A stretch of DNA of 64,000 nt from Microvirga pakistanensis (GTDB taxonomy: Bacteria; Pseudomonadota; Alphaproteobacteria; Rhizobiales; Beijerinckiaceae). The stretch is from contig NZ_SPJX01000652.1 of NCBI RefSeq assembly GCF_004458765.1, forward strand, positions 1-64,000, in the 5' to 3' direction. Below are positions 35,298 to 43,113 of this stretch, in pieces. The position numbers were made by a program, and so were the translations under genes. Below the pieces are notes generated by a model that worked only from the letters and a program-made list of their open reading frames with translations, made no database searches and was not told the DNA's origin. Numbering within the stretch: position 1 is the first letter of the stretch; every line of letters starts with the position of its first letter.

Positions 35298-36397
35298 AGC
35301 TGGGATTCTTCACGATGCCGATCCATCCGGTCGGCCGCGATCTCACCGAGACGCTCAAGGAGGACCGGGAGCTGACGCTGGTTGCCGACCGACTCGGCTT
35401 CGTCGAAGGATATTTCGGAGAGCATGTGACGGATGCAGCCGAGACCATTTCCTCGTCCCTGATCTTCATCGCGTGGCTTCTTTCGGAGACGAAAAATATC
35501 AAGTTGGGCTCAGGGACGATCAACCTGCCCAACCACCATCCTGCGATGGTGGCCGGAGAGGTCGCCATGATCGATCACATGGCCGAAGGACGCTTCATCA
35601 TGGGCATCAGCCCAGGCGGCCTCCTCTCGGATGCCGAGGTTTTCGGAAACCTCGATAAAGATCGCTCAGCCATGTTCCTCGAAGCGGTCAATCACATTAT
35701 CGACATCTGGACAGGAGAGCCGCCGTACAACCTGAAAGGAGAGCATTGGACGATCACGACGGAGCGGACCCATATTCCGGAACTGGGCCAAGGCTCCATT
35801 CACAAGCCTTACCAGCGTCCTCATCCGCCGATCGTGGTGACTGCCGTCGCGCCGTTCTCGAAAGGGGTGACAGAAGCCGCCGCACGCGGGTGGGATCCGA
35901 TCTCCGCGAACTTCCTCCTGCCGCAATGGGTCAAAACCCATTGGCCGAAATACGTGGAAGGCTGTGAGAAGGGCGGGCGCCTCGCCGATCCGGCGAACTG
36001 GCGCGTGGCAAAGAGCGTCTTCGTGGCCGAAGACATGGAGACGGCGCGCCGCTACGCCACCGATCCGGAGGGTCCATATTACCATTACTATCGTTCGCTT
36101 GCGACGAAGCTGATCAAGAACGGCCGGGCCAATCTCTTCAAGAGCGATCAGAACGCGCCGGATTCCTCCGTCACCGTGGAGAGCGTCGTCGATCAGCTCG
36201 TGATCTGGGGCACGCCCGAGAAAGTCACCGAAGATCTCCTGGCCTTCCGCGACCAGATCGGCGACTTCGGTACCCTTCTTTATGCCGGACACGACTGGGC
36301 TGACCGCGATCTTGCGATCAGATCGATGGAGCTGATGGCCGAGAAGGTCATGCCCGCCGTCAACCGCGCTACGGCCACTGCAATAGTTGCGGCATGA
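35294..36397 (+). CDS. luciferase-like flavin-dependent monooxygenase
   Basis: A 367-residue LLM-class monooxygenase (TIM barrel) using reduced FMN from the partner reductase to insert oxygen into an organic substrate. It shows MKLGFFTMPIHP at the start, GYFGEHVTDAAET near 42, then IKLGSGTINLPNHHPAMVAGE and GRFIMGISPGG, typical of the limonene-monooxygenase branch. The ATG at 35294 (AAAGGGA upstream) is preferred over 35285. It overlaps the reductase gene by 4 bases, and its stop overlaps the hydrolase ATG. The product is unknown; Baeyer-Villiger-like oxidation or ring hydroxylation would fit the next gene. Confidence 0.88.
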   Translation: MKLGFFTMPIHPVGRDLTETLKEDRELTLVADRLGFVEGYFGEHVTDAAETISSSLIFIAWLLSETKNIKLGSGTINLPNHHPAMVAGEVAMIDHMAEGRFIMGISPGGLLSDAEVFGNLDKDRSAMFLEAVNHIIDIWTGEPPYNLKGEHWTITTERTHIPELGQGSIHKPYQRPHPPIVVTAVAPFSKGVTEAAARGWDPISANFLLPQWVKTHWPKYVEGCEKGGRLADPANWRVAKSVFVAEDMETARRYATDPEGPYYHYYRSLATKLIKNGRANLFKSDQNAPDSSVTVESVVDQLVIWGTPEKVTEDLLAFRDQIGDFGTLLYAGHDWADRDLAIRSMELMAEKVMPAVNRATATAIVAA

Positions 36398-37197
36398 CAC
36401 CGATGCAAAAGGAAATGCGTATTGCCGCCAACGGCGCTGAATTGAGGGTTCTCATCGACGGTGCGGAAGGCAAGCCGTGGCTCACGTGCCTGCATTCGCT
36501 CGCAACCAGGGCCGAGCTCTGGGACGATCAGATGGAGGAGCTGACGACGGATTTCCGCGTGCTCCGCATCGATGCGCGCGGACACGGGATGTCCGATCCG
36601 AAGGGCGAACCCTACAGCTTCGATCAGCTGGCGCAGGACGTGGTGGCGGTCTGGGATCATCTCGGGATCGAGAGGTCTGCCGTTCTCGGGCTCTCCATGG
36701 GAGGCATGACGGCTTTCGGCCTCGCGCTCGATCACCCTGCCCGCGTGACGCGGATCGTGGCCGCCGATTGTCGTTCGGATGCGCCGGAATTCTTCCGGAA
36801 CATGTGGGCAGACCGGCAGCGGATCCTAGCCGAGAAGGGAATGGACGCCATCGCCGACATCACGATCCCGACCTGGCTCACCGAGGAAACACGCAGCACG
36901 CGCCCTCAGGATGTGGAGCGGGTGCGCAGGATGATTCTGGGAACGTCCCGCGAAGGATACCTGGGAGCGACCAAGGCTCTCCAATCCCTCGACTACAAAA
37001 ACCGGCTGTCCGGTATCCGGTGCCCTGTCGGGCTCGTGGTGGGAGCCGCGGATGGTCCGCATCCGGCGGAAATGCGCGCCATGGCCGAGCTGATCCCAGG
37101 CGCGCGGCTTGCCGAGGTCCCCGCAGCAGCGCATCTTGCCAATGTGGAAAATCCTGCCGCGTTCAACAAAGAAGTTCGTTCGTTTCTTTCCGAATGA
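36394..37197 (+). CDS. alpha/beta hydrolase (enol-lactonase-like)
   Basis: A 267-residue alpha/beta hydrolase. The nucleophile Ser101 sits in the elbow GLSMGGMTAF, and LHSLATRAELWDDQ and IDARGHGMSDP resemble 3-oxoadipate enol-lactonase (PcaD). The final His is in VPAAAHLANVENP. It probably opens an ester or lactone made by the preceding monooxygenase. The ATG at 36394 overlaps the LLM stop (ATGA), so the three genes are translationally coupled. The reductase-LLM-hydrolase order recalls rutF-rutA-rutD, but the LLM sequence is not RutA-like. Confidence 0.85.
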   Translation: MTPMQKEMRIAANGAELRVLIDGAEGKPWLTCLHSLATRAELWDDQMEELTTDFRVLRIDARGHGMSDPKGEPYSFDQLAQDVVAVWDHLGIERSAVLGLSMGGMTAFGLALDHPARVTRIVAADCRSDAPEFFRNMWADRQRILAEKGMDAIADITIPTWLTEETRSTRPQDVERVRRMILGTSREGYLGATKALQSLDYKNRLSGIRCPVGLVVGAADGPHPAEMRAMAELIPGARLAEVPAAAHLANVENPAAFNKEVRSFLSE

Positions 37198-37222
37198 AGA
37201 TCCCGCCAAGGGGAGGATAAAC

Positions 37223-38257
37223 ATGGTTCGAGCAGCTATCGTGGGTCTGGGGTGGTGGGGCAAGCACATCGTGCGCCGCATGCAGGGCTCGGAGAAGCTC
37301 AAGGTGGTGACGGCGCTGGAAACCTCCGACGCTCACGCATCCTTCGCCGTTGAGCATGGCCTTCGCTTCACGACCGACTGGAATGAGGTGCTGAGCGATC
37401 CGGAGATCGATGCTGTCATCCTCTGCACGCCGCATTCCCTGCACACGCAGCAGGTTCTGGCTGCGGCGGCTGCCGGCAAGCACGTCTTCTGCGAGAAGCC
37501 TCTGGCCCTGACCCGCGCGGACGCCGAGCGTTCGGTGGAAGCCTGTCGCGCCTCCGGGGTCAAGCTCGGCATCGGGCACGAACGCCGCTTCGAGCCTGCC
37601 GCCGTCGAGGTGCGCCGGATGATCCGAGAAGGGGTGCTGGGAACGATCATGCATGTCGAGGCAAACTTCAGCCACGACAAACTCGCCAATGTTCCCGAGA
37701 CCGATTGGAGAGCCTCACCGGTGGATGCGCCCGCAGCCGGGATGACGGCCATGGGGATTCACCTGACCGATCTCTACCTCGATCTGTTCGGCCCGATCAG
37801 CGAGGTCTACGCGCAGACCGCACAACGGGTATCCAAGCGCCCCAACGGTGACGTGGTGTCCGTCCAGATGCGTTTTGCATCGGGTGCGACGGGCTACATC
37901 AATGCCATTCTGGTCACCCCGCTTTATATCGGCATGACCGTGTTCGGCTCGGAAGGGTGGGTCGAGGTGCGCAACCATACCCATCCCGACACACCCGGTC
38001 TGACGACGCTGACCTACCACAACCGCCATGGTCATAGCGACGTCATCGAGTTCCAGTGGGAGGACGCGGTGCGGACCAATCTCGAAGCCTTTGCCGACAG
38101 CATCGCCAACGGAACCGAATACCCCTTCACCGATGCGCAAAAGATCGGGAACATCGCAACGCTCGAGGCGATCTGCCAGTCGGCAGCCAGCAACATGCCT
38201 GTGCGTGTGGAAGCCCCCAGTGGAGTTTGGCTGCGTCCCGTCGCGGCAAGCGCGTGA
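37223..38257 (+). CDS. Gfo/Idh/MocA oxidoreductase 1
   Basis: A 344-residue NAD(P)-dependent dehydrogenase. The Rossmann fold starts AAIVGLGWWGKHIVRRM; the family signature is HVFCEKPLALT with the catalytic-region EKP near 95; the C-terminal substrate domain follows from about 125. ATG 37223 with GGGGAGGATAAAC is a strong start. The family oxidises sugars, inositols and cyclic diols, including dihydrodiols of phthalate catabolism. Three members are encoded in this operon, so successive or alternative oxidations are likely. Confidence 0.9.
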   Translation: MVRAAIVGLGWWGKHIVRRMQGSEKLKVVTALETSDAHASFAVEHGLRFTTDWNEVLSDPEIDAVILCTPHSLHTQQVLAAAAAGKHVFCEKPLALTRADAERSVEACRASGVKLGIGHERRFEPAAVEVRRMIREGVLGTIMHVEANFSHDKLANVPETDWRASPVDAPAAGMTAMGIHLTDLYLDLFGPISEVYAQTAQRVSKRPNGDVVSVQMRFASGATGYINAILVTPLYIGMTVFGSEGWVEVRNHTHPDTPGLTTLTYHNRHGHSDVIEFQWEDAVRTNLEAFADSIANGTEYPFTDAQKIGNIATLEAICQSAASNMPVRVEAPSGVWLRPVAASA

Positions 38258-38268
38258 GGAACCGTCCG

Positions 38269-38844
38269 ATGCCGCAGGCTCAGGAAGCCGATCGTTCAAT
38301 GAAACAGGCAGAGGAGCGCTATCGGAAGCTCGAACGTGATGCGCTCAGCCCGGAGCAGCAGCGCATCTTCGACGACATCGCGCTGCCGAGACACGGACAG
38401 GTTCCTGCTCCTTTTCACATCTACCTGGAGAGCCCGGAACTCTGCCAGCTCGTGCAGGCGCTCGGGGCCTTCTGCCGCTACAGGACGGGGTTATCGCCGC
38501 TCCTTTCGGAGACGGCGATCCTCACGACGGCGGCCTCTTGGAAGGCTGCCTACGAGTTCGAGGTGCATGCCGGGGAGGCTCTGAAAGCCGGAGTGCCTGA
38601 AGCGGTCGTGGAGGCGCTGAGGCAGGGCAGGGCCCCGTCCATCGAGGACCCGGATATGGATCTGGTCTATCGCTTTTCGGCCGTCTTCTACGAAAAGCGC
38701 GACGTGCCGGACGAATTGTTCGAAGAGGCAACATCCCGCTTCGGGCGACGGACCGTCGTCGAACTGGTGGGGGTGCTCGGTTATTATTCCATGCTGGCCA
38801 TCGCCCTACGCGTTTTCCGCGTGCCCGCTTCCGCAGCGGATTGA
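38269..38844 (+). CDS. carboxymuconolactone-decarboxylase-like (AhpD-fold) protein
   Basis: A 191-residue CMD/AhpD-fold protein. FHIYLESPELCQLVQALGAFC and LSETAILTTAASWKAAYEFEVHAGEALKAG make the helical core. The Cys-x-x-Cys of AhpD peroxidases is absent, so a decarboxylase/isomerase-like or structural role is more likely than a peroxidase. The ATG at 38269 follows the first dehydrogenase stop by 11 bases. CMD proteins commonly sit in aromatic catabolic operons, often with uncertain chemistry. Confidence 0.82.
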   Translation: MPQAQEADRSMKQAEERYRKLERDALSPEQQRIFDDIALPRHGQVPAPFHIYLESPELCQLVQALGAFCRYRTGLSPLLSETAILTTAASWKAAYEFEVHAGEALKAGVPEAVVEALRQGRAPSIEDPDMDLVYRFSAVFYEKRDVPDELFEEATSRFGRRTVVELVGVLGYYSMLAIALRVFRVPASAAD

Positions 38845-38888
38845 GGTCCAGAACGGGCAAGACCATTCAACGAGGAGGGAAAACGTCT

Positions 38889-39977
38889 ATGAGGCAGGTT
38901 GAGGTCGCCGTGATCGGCACCGGCTGGGTGGGAGGCATCAGGGCCGAGACGCTGGCGCGGTCCGCGCTCGTGGACAAGCTGCATATCTGCGAGATCCGGC
39001 CCGATCGGCTGGCGGAGGTCAAGGCTCTGACGCGGCCCGCAACCGCAACCCTCGACTATCAGGACATCGTCAAGAACGATAAAATAGAGATCGTCTTCAT
39101 CTCGACGACGCCGGAACCGACGCACTTCCCCATTGCACGGGACTGTCTGAAGGCGGGCAAGCATGTCATGCTGGAGAAGCCCATCGCCCTGGAATTGTGG
39201 GAGGCGGATGAGCTGATTGCGATTGCACGGCGCAACAACGTCAAGTTCACCATCGGCTATTCCCAGCGCTTCAATCCGAAGATCGCCTACGCGAAGAAGA
39301 AGATCGCCGACGGCACCCTCGGCAAGGTCGTCAACGTGATGGTGAGCCGCCATCTTTCCCGCAGCCTGGGCAAGAAGATCGCTTCCCGTGTGAAGCTGTC
39401 GCCCGCCGCGATGGAATCCACCCACGACCTCGATTTCGTTTTCTGGCTGCTTGAGCCGGCTAAGCCCGTGCGCATCTATTCGCAGGGCGCCTACGGCTGC
39501 ATGCAGCCCCTCAACGGCTCCTACGATTGCATGTGGAGCACGGTGACCATGGACGACGGCACCCTCGTCGTGATCGGGGGCGGCTGGAACCTGCCGCCGA
39601 GCTACCCGAATTTCTCCTCCACCTGGATCGAGATCACCGGCACGGAGGGGGCGCTGATCCTCGACGACACGCACCGCGATCATTGGCTCAACACCGTGGC
39701 GGAGGGAACGCGCTTTCCCATGTCCACCATGCCGGGCGAGCAGGTGGATCACGTGTTCGCAGGACAGATGGGGCCGGAAACGATCCACTTCATCGAAGCG
39801 GTTCTTCTCGATCATCAAGTCATGGTCGCTCCCGAGCATGCCCGCATGGTCATGGAGACCTACACTGCGGCCGATCTCTCGGCCGAAACCAACGAGCCCG
39901 TCACTTTGCCGCTTTCCAACAATGCGATCTCAGCCATCGCGGACATCAAGGGAGGAACATTTGAAAAAGTCAGCTAA
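38889..39977 (+). CDS. Gfo/Idh/MocA oxidoreductase 2
   Basis: A 362-residue dehydrogenase. The N-terminal NAD-binding motif is VAVIGTGWVGGIRAE and the signature is HVMLEKPIALELWEAD near 95-110; VSRHLSRSLGKKIASRVKLSP is a distinctive insertion after the Rossmann domain. CGAGGAGGGAAAACGTCT precedes ATG 38889. It overlaps the third dehydrogenase gene by 17 bases. Its divergence from the first copy suggests a different substrate rather than a recent duplication. Confidence 0.9.
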   Translation: MRQVEVAVIGTGWVGGIRAETLARSALVDKLHICEIRPDRLAEVKALTRPATATLDYQDIVKNDKIEIVFISTTPEPTHFPIARDCLKAGKHVMLEKPIALELWEADELIAIARRNNVKFTIGYSQRFNPKIAYAKKKIADGTLGKVVNVMVSRHLSRSLGKKIASRVKLSPAAMESTHDLDFVFWLLEPAKPVRIYSQGAYGCMQPLNGSYDCMWSTVTMDDGTLVVIGGGWNLPPSYPNFSSTWIEITGTEGALILDDTHRDHWLNTVAEGTRFPMSTMPGEQVDHVFAGQMGPETIHFIEAVLLDHQVMVAPEHARMVMETYTAADLSAETNEPVTLPLSNNAISAIADIKGGTFEKVS

Positions 39978-41076
39978 GGGGATCGGTCTCGCCATTATCG
40001 GCGCCGGCCGGGTCGGCCTGTTCCGGGGTGAGGTGGCGGCGCGTCATCCTGCGGTCGAGTGGATCGGCATCGCCGAAATCAATCCCGAGCGGGGCAAGAT
40101 GGTCGCCGAGAAGGTCGGCGCCGATTTTCTCACGACCGATTACAGGGAACTCCTGAGCCGCCCGGAAGTGAACGCGGTGATCATTGCGACGGACGAGCAT
40201 CTCCACGTGGCCCCCATCATGGCGGCCGTCGAGCGCGGTCTTCCGATGCTGATCGAGAAGCCGCTGGCGACGGACCTCGCCGAATCCGCACGGGTGCTCC
40301 ACGCCATCGAGAGCGCTGGGATCGATGCCGTCGTCGGCTACACGCAGCGCTTCCGGAGGAAATGGCTGTCGGCCAAGGAGAAGGTGCGAACGGGAGCCCT
40401 CGGCGATGTGACGCTTGTGACCTCCCGCGCCTTCATGAACCGGCTGGTCGCCATCGACAACTACAAGCGGACCGATGATCCATCCACGATCTCGCCCATG
40501 GTGATCTCAGGTACGCACGCCCTTGATATCGTCATGTGGTACATGGAGGCCAAGACGCCGGTCGAGGTCTATGCCCGTTCGGTCGACAAGGTGCTGGGGC
40601 CGGAATATGGCGGCATCGATGCGACGGCCGGGATGATCATGTTCTCGGATGGCAGCGTCTATCACCTGAATATCTCATGGGCCCTGCCGGTCACCTGGCC
40701 TGGTGCGGTCTATAGTCTGGAGGTCGGCATCAACGGCACGGATGGCGTGATCACCATCGACGATACGCACCGCGACATCGTGATGGCCGTGTCCAGCCCG
40801 CAGGCGGAAGGCTATGCTCCTGACAAGAGCCGTCTGGTTGATTTCCTCGGCAGCTACCCCCCGGGCGACATGGCTCTGGGCGAACTGCGCGGACCGATGC
40901 GCGAGGAAACGGATTCCTGGCTCAGCCGTGTGTCCCTTGGACTGCCGACGCAAGCCGCCACGGCTGCCGAAGCGCACCGGAATCTTATGCTCACGAAGGC
41001 GCTCGATCTGTCCGCGAAGCTCAAAAAGCCCGTTCAGCTTCCTCTCGAGGCACAGGCGGGGCTTGCCGCTGCATAA
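39961..41076 (+). CDS. Gfo/Idh/MocA oxidoreductase 3
   Basis: A 371-residue dehydrogenase starting at a TTG (39961) with AAGGGAGGAACAT six bases upstream. The NAD-binding motif is LAIIGAGRVGLFRGEVA, and the signature PMLIEKPLATDLAESA is near 95-110; AVVGYTQRFRRKWLSAKEK lines the active site. It overlaps the second copy by 17 bases, implying coupling. A strong terminator follows at 41087, closing the 13-kb forward half of the island. Confidence 0.88.
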   Translation: MKKSAKGIGLAIIGAGRVGLFRGEVAARHPAVEWIGIAEINPERGKMVAEKVGADFLTTDYRELLSRPEVNAVIIATDEHLHVAPIMAAVERGLPMLIEKPLATDLAESARVLHAIESAGIDAVVGYTQRFRRKWLSAKEKVRTGALGDVTLVTSRAFMNRLVAIDNYKRTDDPSTISPMVISGTHALDIVMWYMEAKTPVEVYARSVDKVLGPEYGGIDATAGMIMFSDGSVYHLNISWALPVTWPGAVYSLEVGINGTDGVITIDDTHRDIVMAVSSPQAEGYAPDKSRLVDFLGSYPPGDMALGELRGPMREETDSWLSRVSLGLPTQAATAAEAHRNLMLTKALDLSAKLKKPVQLPLEAQAGLAAA

Positions 41077-41086
41077 ACCAAAAGAG

Positions 41087-41119
41087 AAACCCGCCCTGGA
41101 ATGTCCCAGGGCGGGTTTT
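41087..41119 (+). terminator. rho-independent terminator of the forward catabolic operon
   Basis: Perfect 13-bp arms (41087-41099 and 41106-41118, AAACCCGCCCTGG) around a six-base loop AATGTC, followed by T residues, start 10 bases after the last dehydrogenase stop. The A-rich lead (AACCAAAAGAG) means it could also act on the opposite strand for the convergent operon. Confidence 0.85.
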
Positions 41120-41235
41120 GCATGAAAGAAGGAGCGGTGCAGTTGGAGCATTTTTCGGCGAAGTGGATCCGGTTCGCCGGCAAAAAATGCGGCGCACCCA
41201 AGAACAGAGATGATTCCCCGCACGTGGAAACAGCT

Positions 41236-41535
41236 CTAGAAGCCGTGTACGGCCTGCTGCACATGCTCCACCTCGGGCGGACGTTCGAAGCAATGGCTGA
41301 CGAGATTACGCCATTCCTGGAAGTCCGTGGAGTTGCGGAAGTCGACCGTGTGATTCTCCAGCGTTTCCCATTTGACGAACAAACGATACCGGCTAGGCCG
41401 TTCGATGGAGCGCTGCAGTTCCATGGCGATGCAACCCTTCGCACGCCGGAACAGGGGAGCGGCTTTGGTCACGCCGCTTTCGAACTCGGCTTCCATGCCA
41501 GGTTTAACGTCGATCTGCGCGATCTCTAGGATCAT
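41236..41535 (-). CDS. antibiotic-biosynthesis-monooxygenase (ABM) domain protein
   Basis: A 99-residue dimeric ferredoxin-like ABM protein: EIAQIDVKPGMEAEFESGV, then GCIAMELQRSIERPSRYRLFVKWE with the conserved WE, and a C-terminal FQEWRNLVSHCF helix. Such proteins act as cofactor-free monooxygenases or as small isomerase-like helpers in aromatic catabolism. It is last in the reverse operon, 48 bases after the Ldh2-type dehydrogenase. Confidence 0.85.
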   Translation of the reverse strand: MILEIAQIDVKPGMEAEFESGVTKAAPLFRRAKGCIAMELQRSIERPSRYRLFVKWETLENHTVDFRNSTDFQEWRNLVSHCFERPPEVEHVQQAVHGF

Positions 41536-41583
41536 CTTGCACGTCCTGATGAGCTGGAATCGTCGGGCTGTCCGACGGGTGAC

Positions 41584-42666
41584 TTACGCTTGAAGAGGGG
41601 CAATGCCGAGCCGCGATGCCAGATCATCGAGCTTCTTGATAAGCTCCGCTGAGAGCGGAACGCCATTGCGGGAACGATTGCCAAGTCTGGCCTCGCGATC
41701 CTCGCCGGGAATTCGGATGCGGTCGAAGCCCGGCAGGCGCTCGGAGACGCGCAGCTCTTGGAGATGCCGGTCGACTTCAGCCTTGAATGTCTCCAGCGGT
41801 GTGAAGCGCGCAACATCGACGGCGACGATGAAATGGCCGGTGTTGGTTTCGGATGTCGCATCGGCGTTGAAATCCACCACGTCCCGACCGAAGGCCGCGC
41901 CATTCAGCGTTCCGGCCAGCAATCCGAGAATGAGCGCAAGCCCGCTTCCCTTGTACCCGCCGATGGGCAGCAGGAGCCCCTCGTTGCTGCGCCTGGGATC
42001 CGTCAGCGGCCGGCCGTCGGCGCGGTTGATCATCCAGCCTTCGGGGATCGTTTTTCCCTGAAGAGCATAGTTCTTGATCGTCCCGTAGGAGACCATGGTC
42101 GTAGCAATGTCGAGGAGAACGGGCGGCTCGTTCCCTGCCGGAATTCCCACCGCCAGAGGGTTGGTGCCGAGCAGGGCTTCCACACCGCCCCAAATCGCCA
42201 TGTGGTTGGCACTCGCCACCGCCGAGTACAGGCCGATCATTCCATGCTCCACCGGCATGGATGCATAGAGGGCAGCCGGCCCCGCATGATTCGAATGGTG
42301 CGCACCGACCCAGGCAACACCCGTCTCCCGCGCCATCTCGATGGCGGCCTCCGCCGCGTGGGACATCACGAGATGGCCCATGGCGTTATCGCCGTCAACG
42401 AGTGCTGTTGCGGGGGCCGTGCGGTTCACTTTGATCACGGGCCGGGGATTGATACCGCCCGACTGAATGCGTTGGACGTATTGGGGCAGCCGGAAGACGC
42501 CGTGTGCGTCCGCGCCCGTGAGATCGGCAAGGGCCATCAGGGCTGCAACCTTCGCAGCGTCTTCCTCTGGCAGGCCCACGGTCTGCAGGGCATTGCGGAT
42601 GAAGGTCCGAATCACCTCGCCGGAAACCAAACCCGATGCAGGCGCCGCTGCGGCAAGAGAGGTCAT
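41584..42666 (-). CDS. Ldh2/malate-type NAD(P)-dependent dehydrogenase
   Basis: A 360-residue member of the MDH/LDH2 (YlbC/AllD) dehydrogenase family, which oxidises alpha-hydroxy acids such as malate, lactate, ureidoglycolate or sulfolactate. The family hallmarks are HHSNHAGPAALYA with the active-site His near 117, TNPLAVGIPAG, and GGYKGSGLALILGLLAG. ATG at 42666 overlaps the cupin stop (ATGA); longer upstream reading lies inside the cupin gene. It forms a reverse operon with the cupin, aldehyde dehydrogenase and ABM genes. Confidence 0.9.
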   Translation of the reverse strand: MTSLAAAAPASGLVSGEVIRTFIRNALQTVGLPEEDAAKVAALMALADLTGADAHGVFRLPQYVQRIQSGGINPRPVIKVNRTAPATALVDGDNAMGHLVMSHAAEAAIEMARETGVAWVGAHHSNHAGPAALYASMPVEHGMIGLYSAVASANHMAIWGGVEALLGTNPLAVGIPAGNEPPVLLDIATTMVSYGTIKNYALQGKTIPEGWMINRADGRPLTDPRRSNEGLLLPIGGYKGSGLALILGLLAGTLNGAAFGRDVVDFNADATSETNTGHFIVAVDVARFTPLETFKAEVDRHLQELRVSERLPGFDRIRIPGEDREARLGNRSRNGVPLSAELIKKLDDLASRLGIAPLQA

Positions 42667-43094
42667 TGCGCTGCTCCCTTCGCGTGCTCTGCCGAGATGG
42701 GGCGTGTCTCGCCCGTCGCAATCAGCGTTCTCGTGGCGTCGACGGATGCATAGGTCCAGAAGATCCGCATGGGCTGCGTGTCGGAGGCGTTGCGGAAGCG
42801 GTGGGGAACGTCGGCGGGCAGCCAAGTGGTGTCGAGCGGTCCAAGCTCGTGCTCCACACCGTCGATCTCCGCGATCGCACGGCCCTCGAGGATCATCACG
42901 CTTTCCTCGCAATTGTGCTTGTGAAGAGGGATTGCTGCTCCCGGCTCGAAGGACGTGATGCCATTCAGGAGACTCGTCGAGCCAACCTTCCGGCTGACGA
43001 GCGGAATGGTTTTCGCACCGCCTCCACGATCGGCGGCCTTGATCTCGGATGGGCGCAGAACGGCGCCGGAAGAGGGTTTCGTGTCGCTCATCAT
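42663..43094 (-). CDS. cupin-domain protein
   Basis: A 143-residue single cupin. Motif 1 is IPLHKHNCEESVMILEG with the two His and the Glu metal ligands near 75-83; motif 2 is PADVPHRFRNAS with the third His near 112. It may be a small dioxygenase, an isomerase or a sugar-acid epimerase-like enzyme; sequence alone does not decide. It is between the aldehyde dehydrogenase (19 bases) and Ldh2 genes (4-base overlap). Confidence 0.85.
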   Translation of the reverse strand: MMSDTKPSSGAVLRPSEIKAADRGGGAKTIPLVSRKVGSTSLLNGITSFEPGAAIPLHKHNCEESVMILEGRAIAEIDGVEHELGPLDTTWLPADVPHRFRNASDTQPMRIFWTYASVDATRTLIATGETRPISAEHAKGAAQ

Positions 43095-43113
43095 TGCTCT
43101 CCGCCTTGTCCGC

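Noticed and set aside
34662-37197. A uracil-catabolic (Rut) operon
   Set aside because: The order is similar, but the monooxygenase carries limonene-monooxygenase-type motifs, and RutB, RutC and RutE equivalents are absent.
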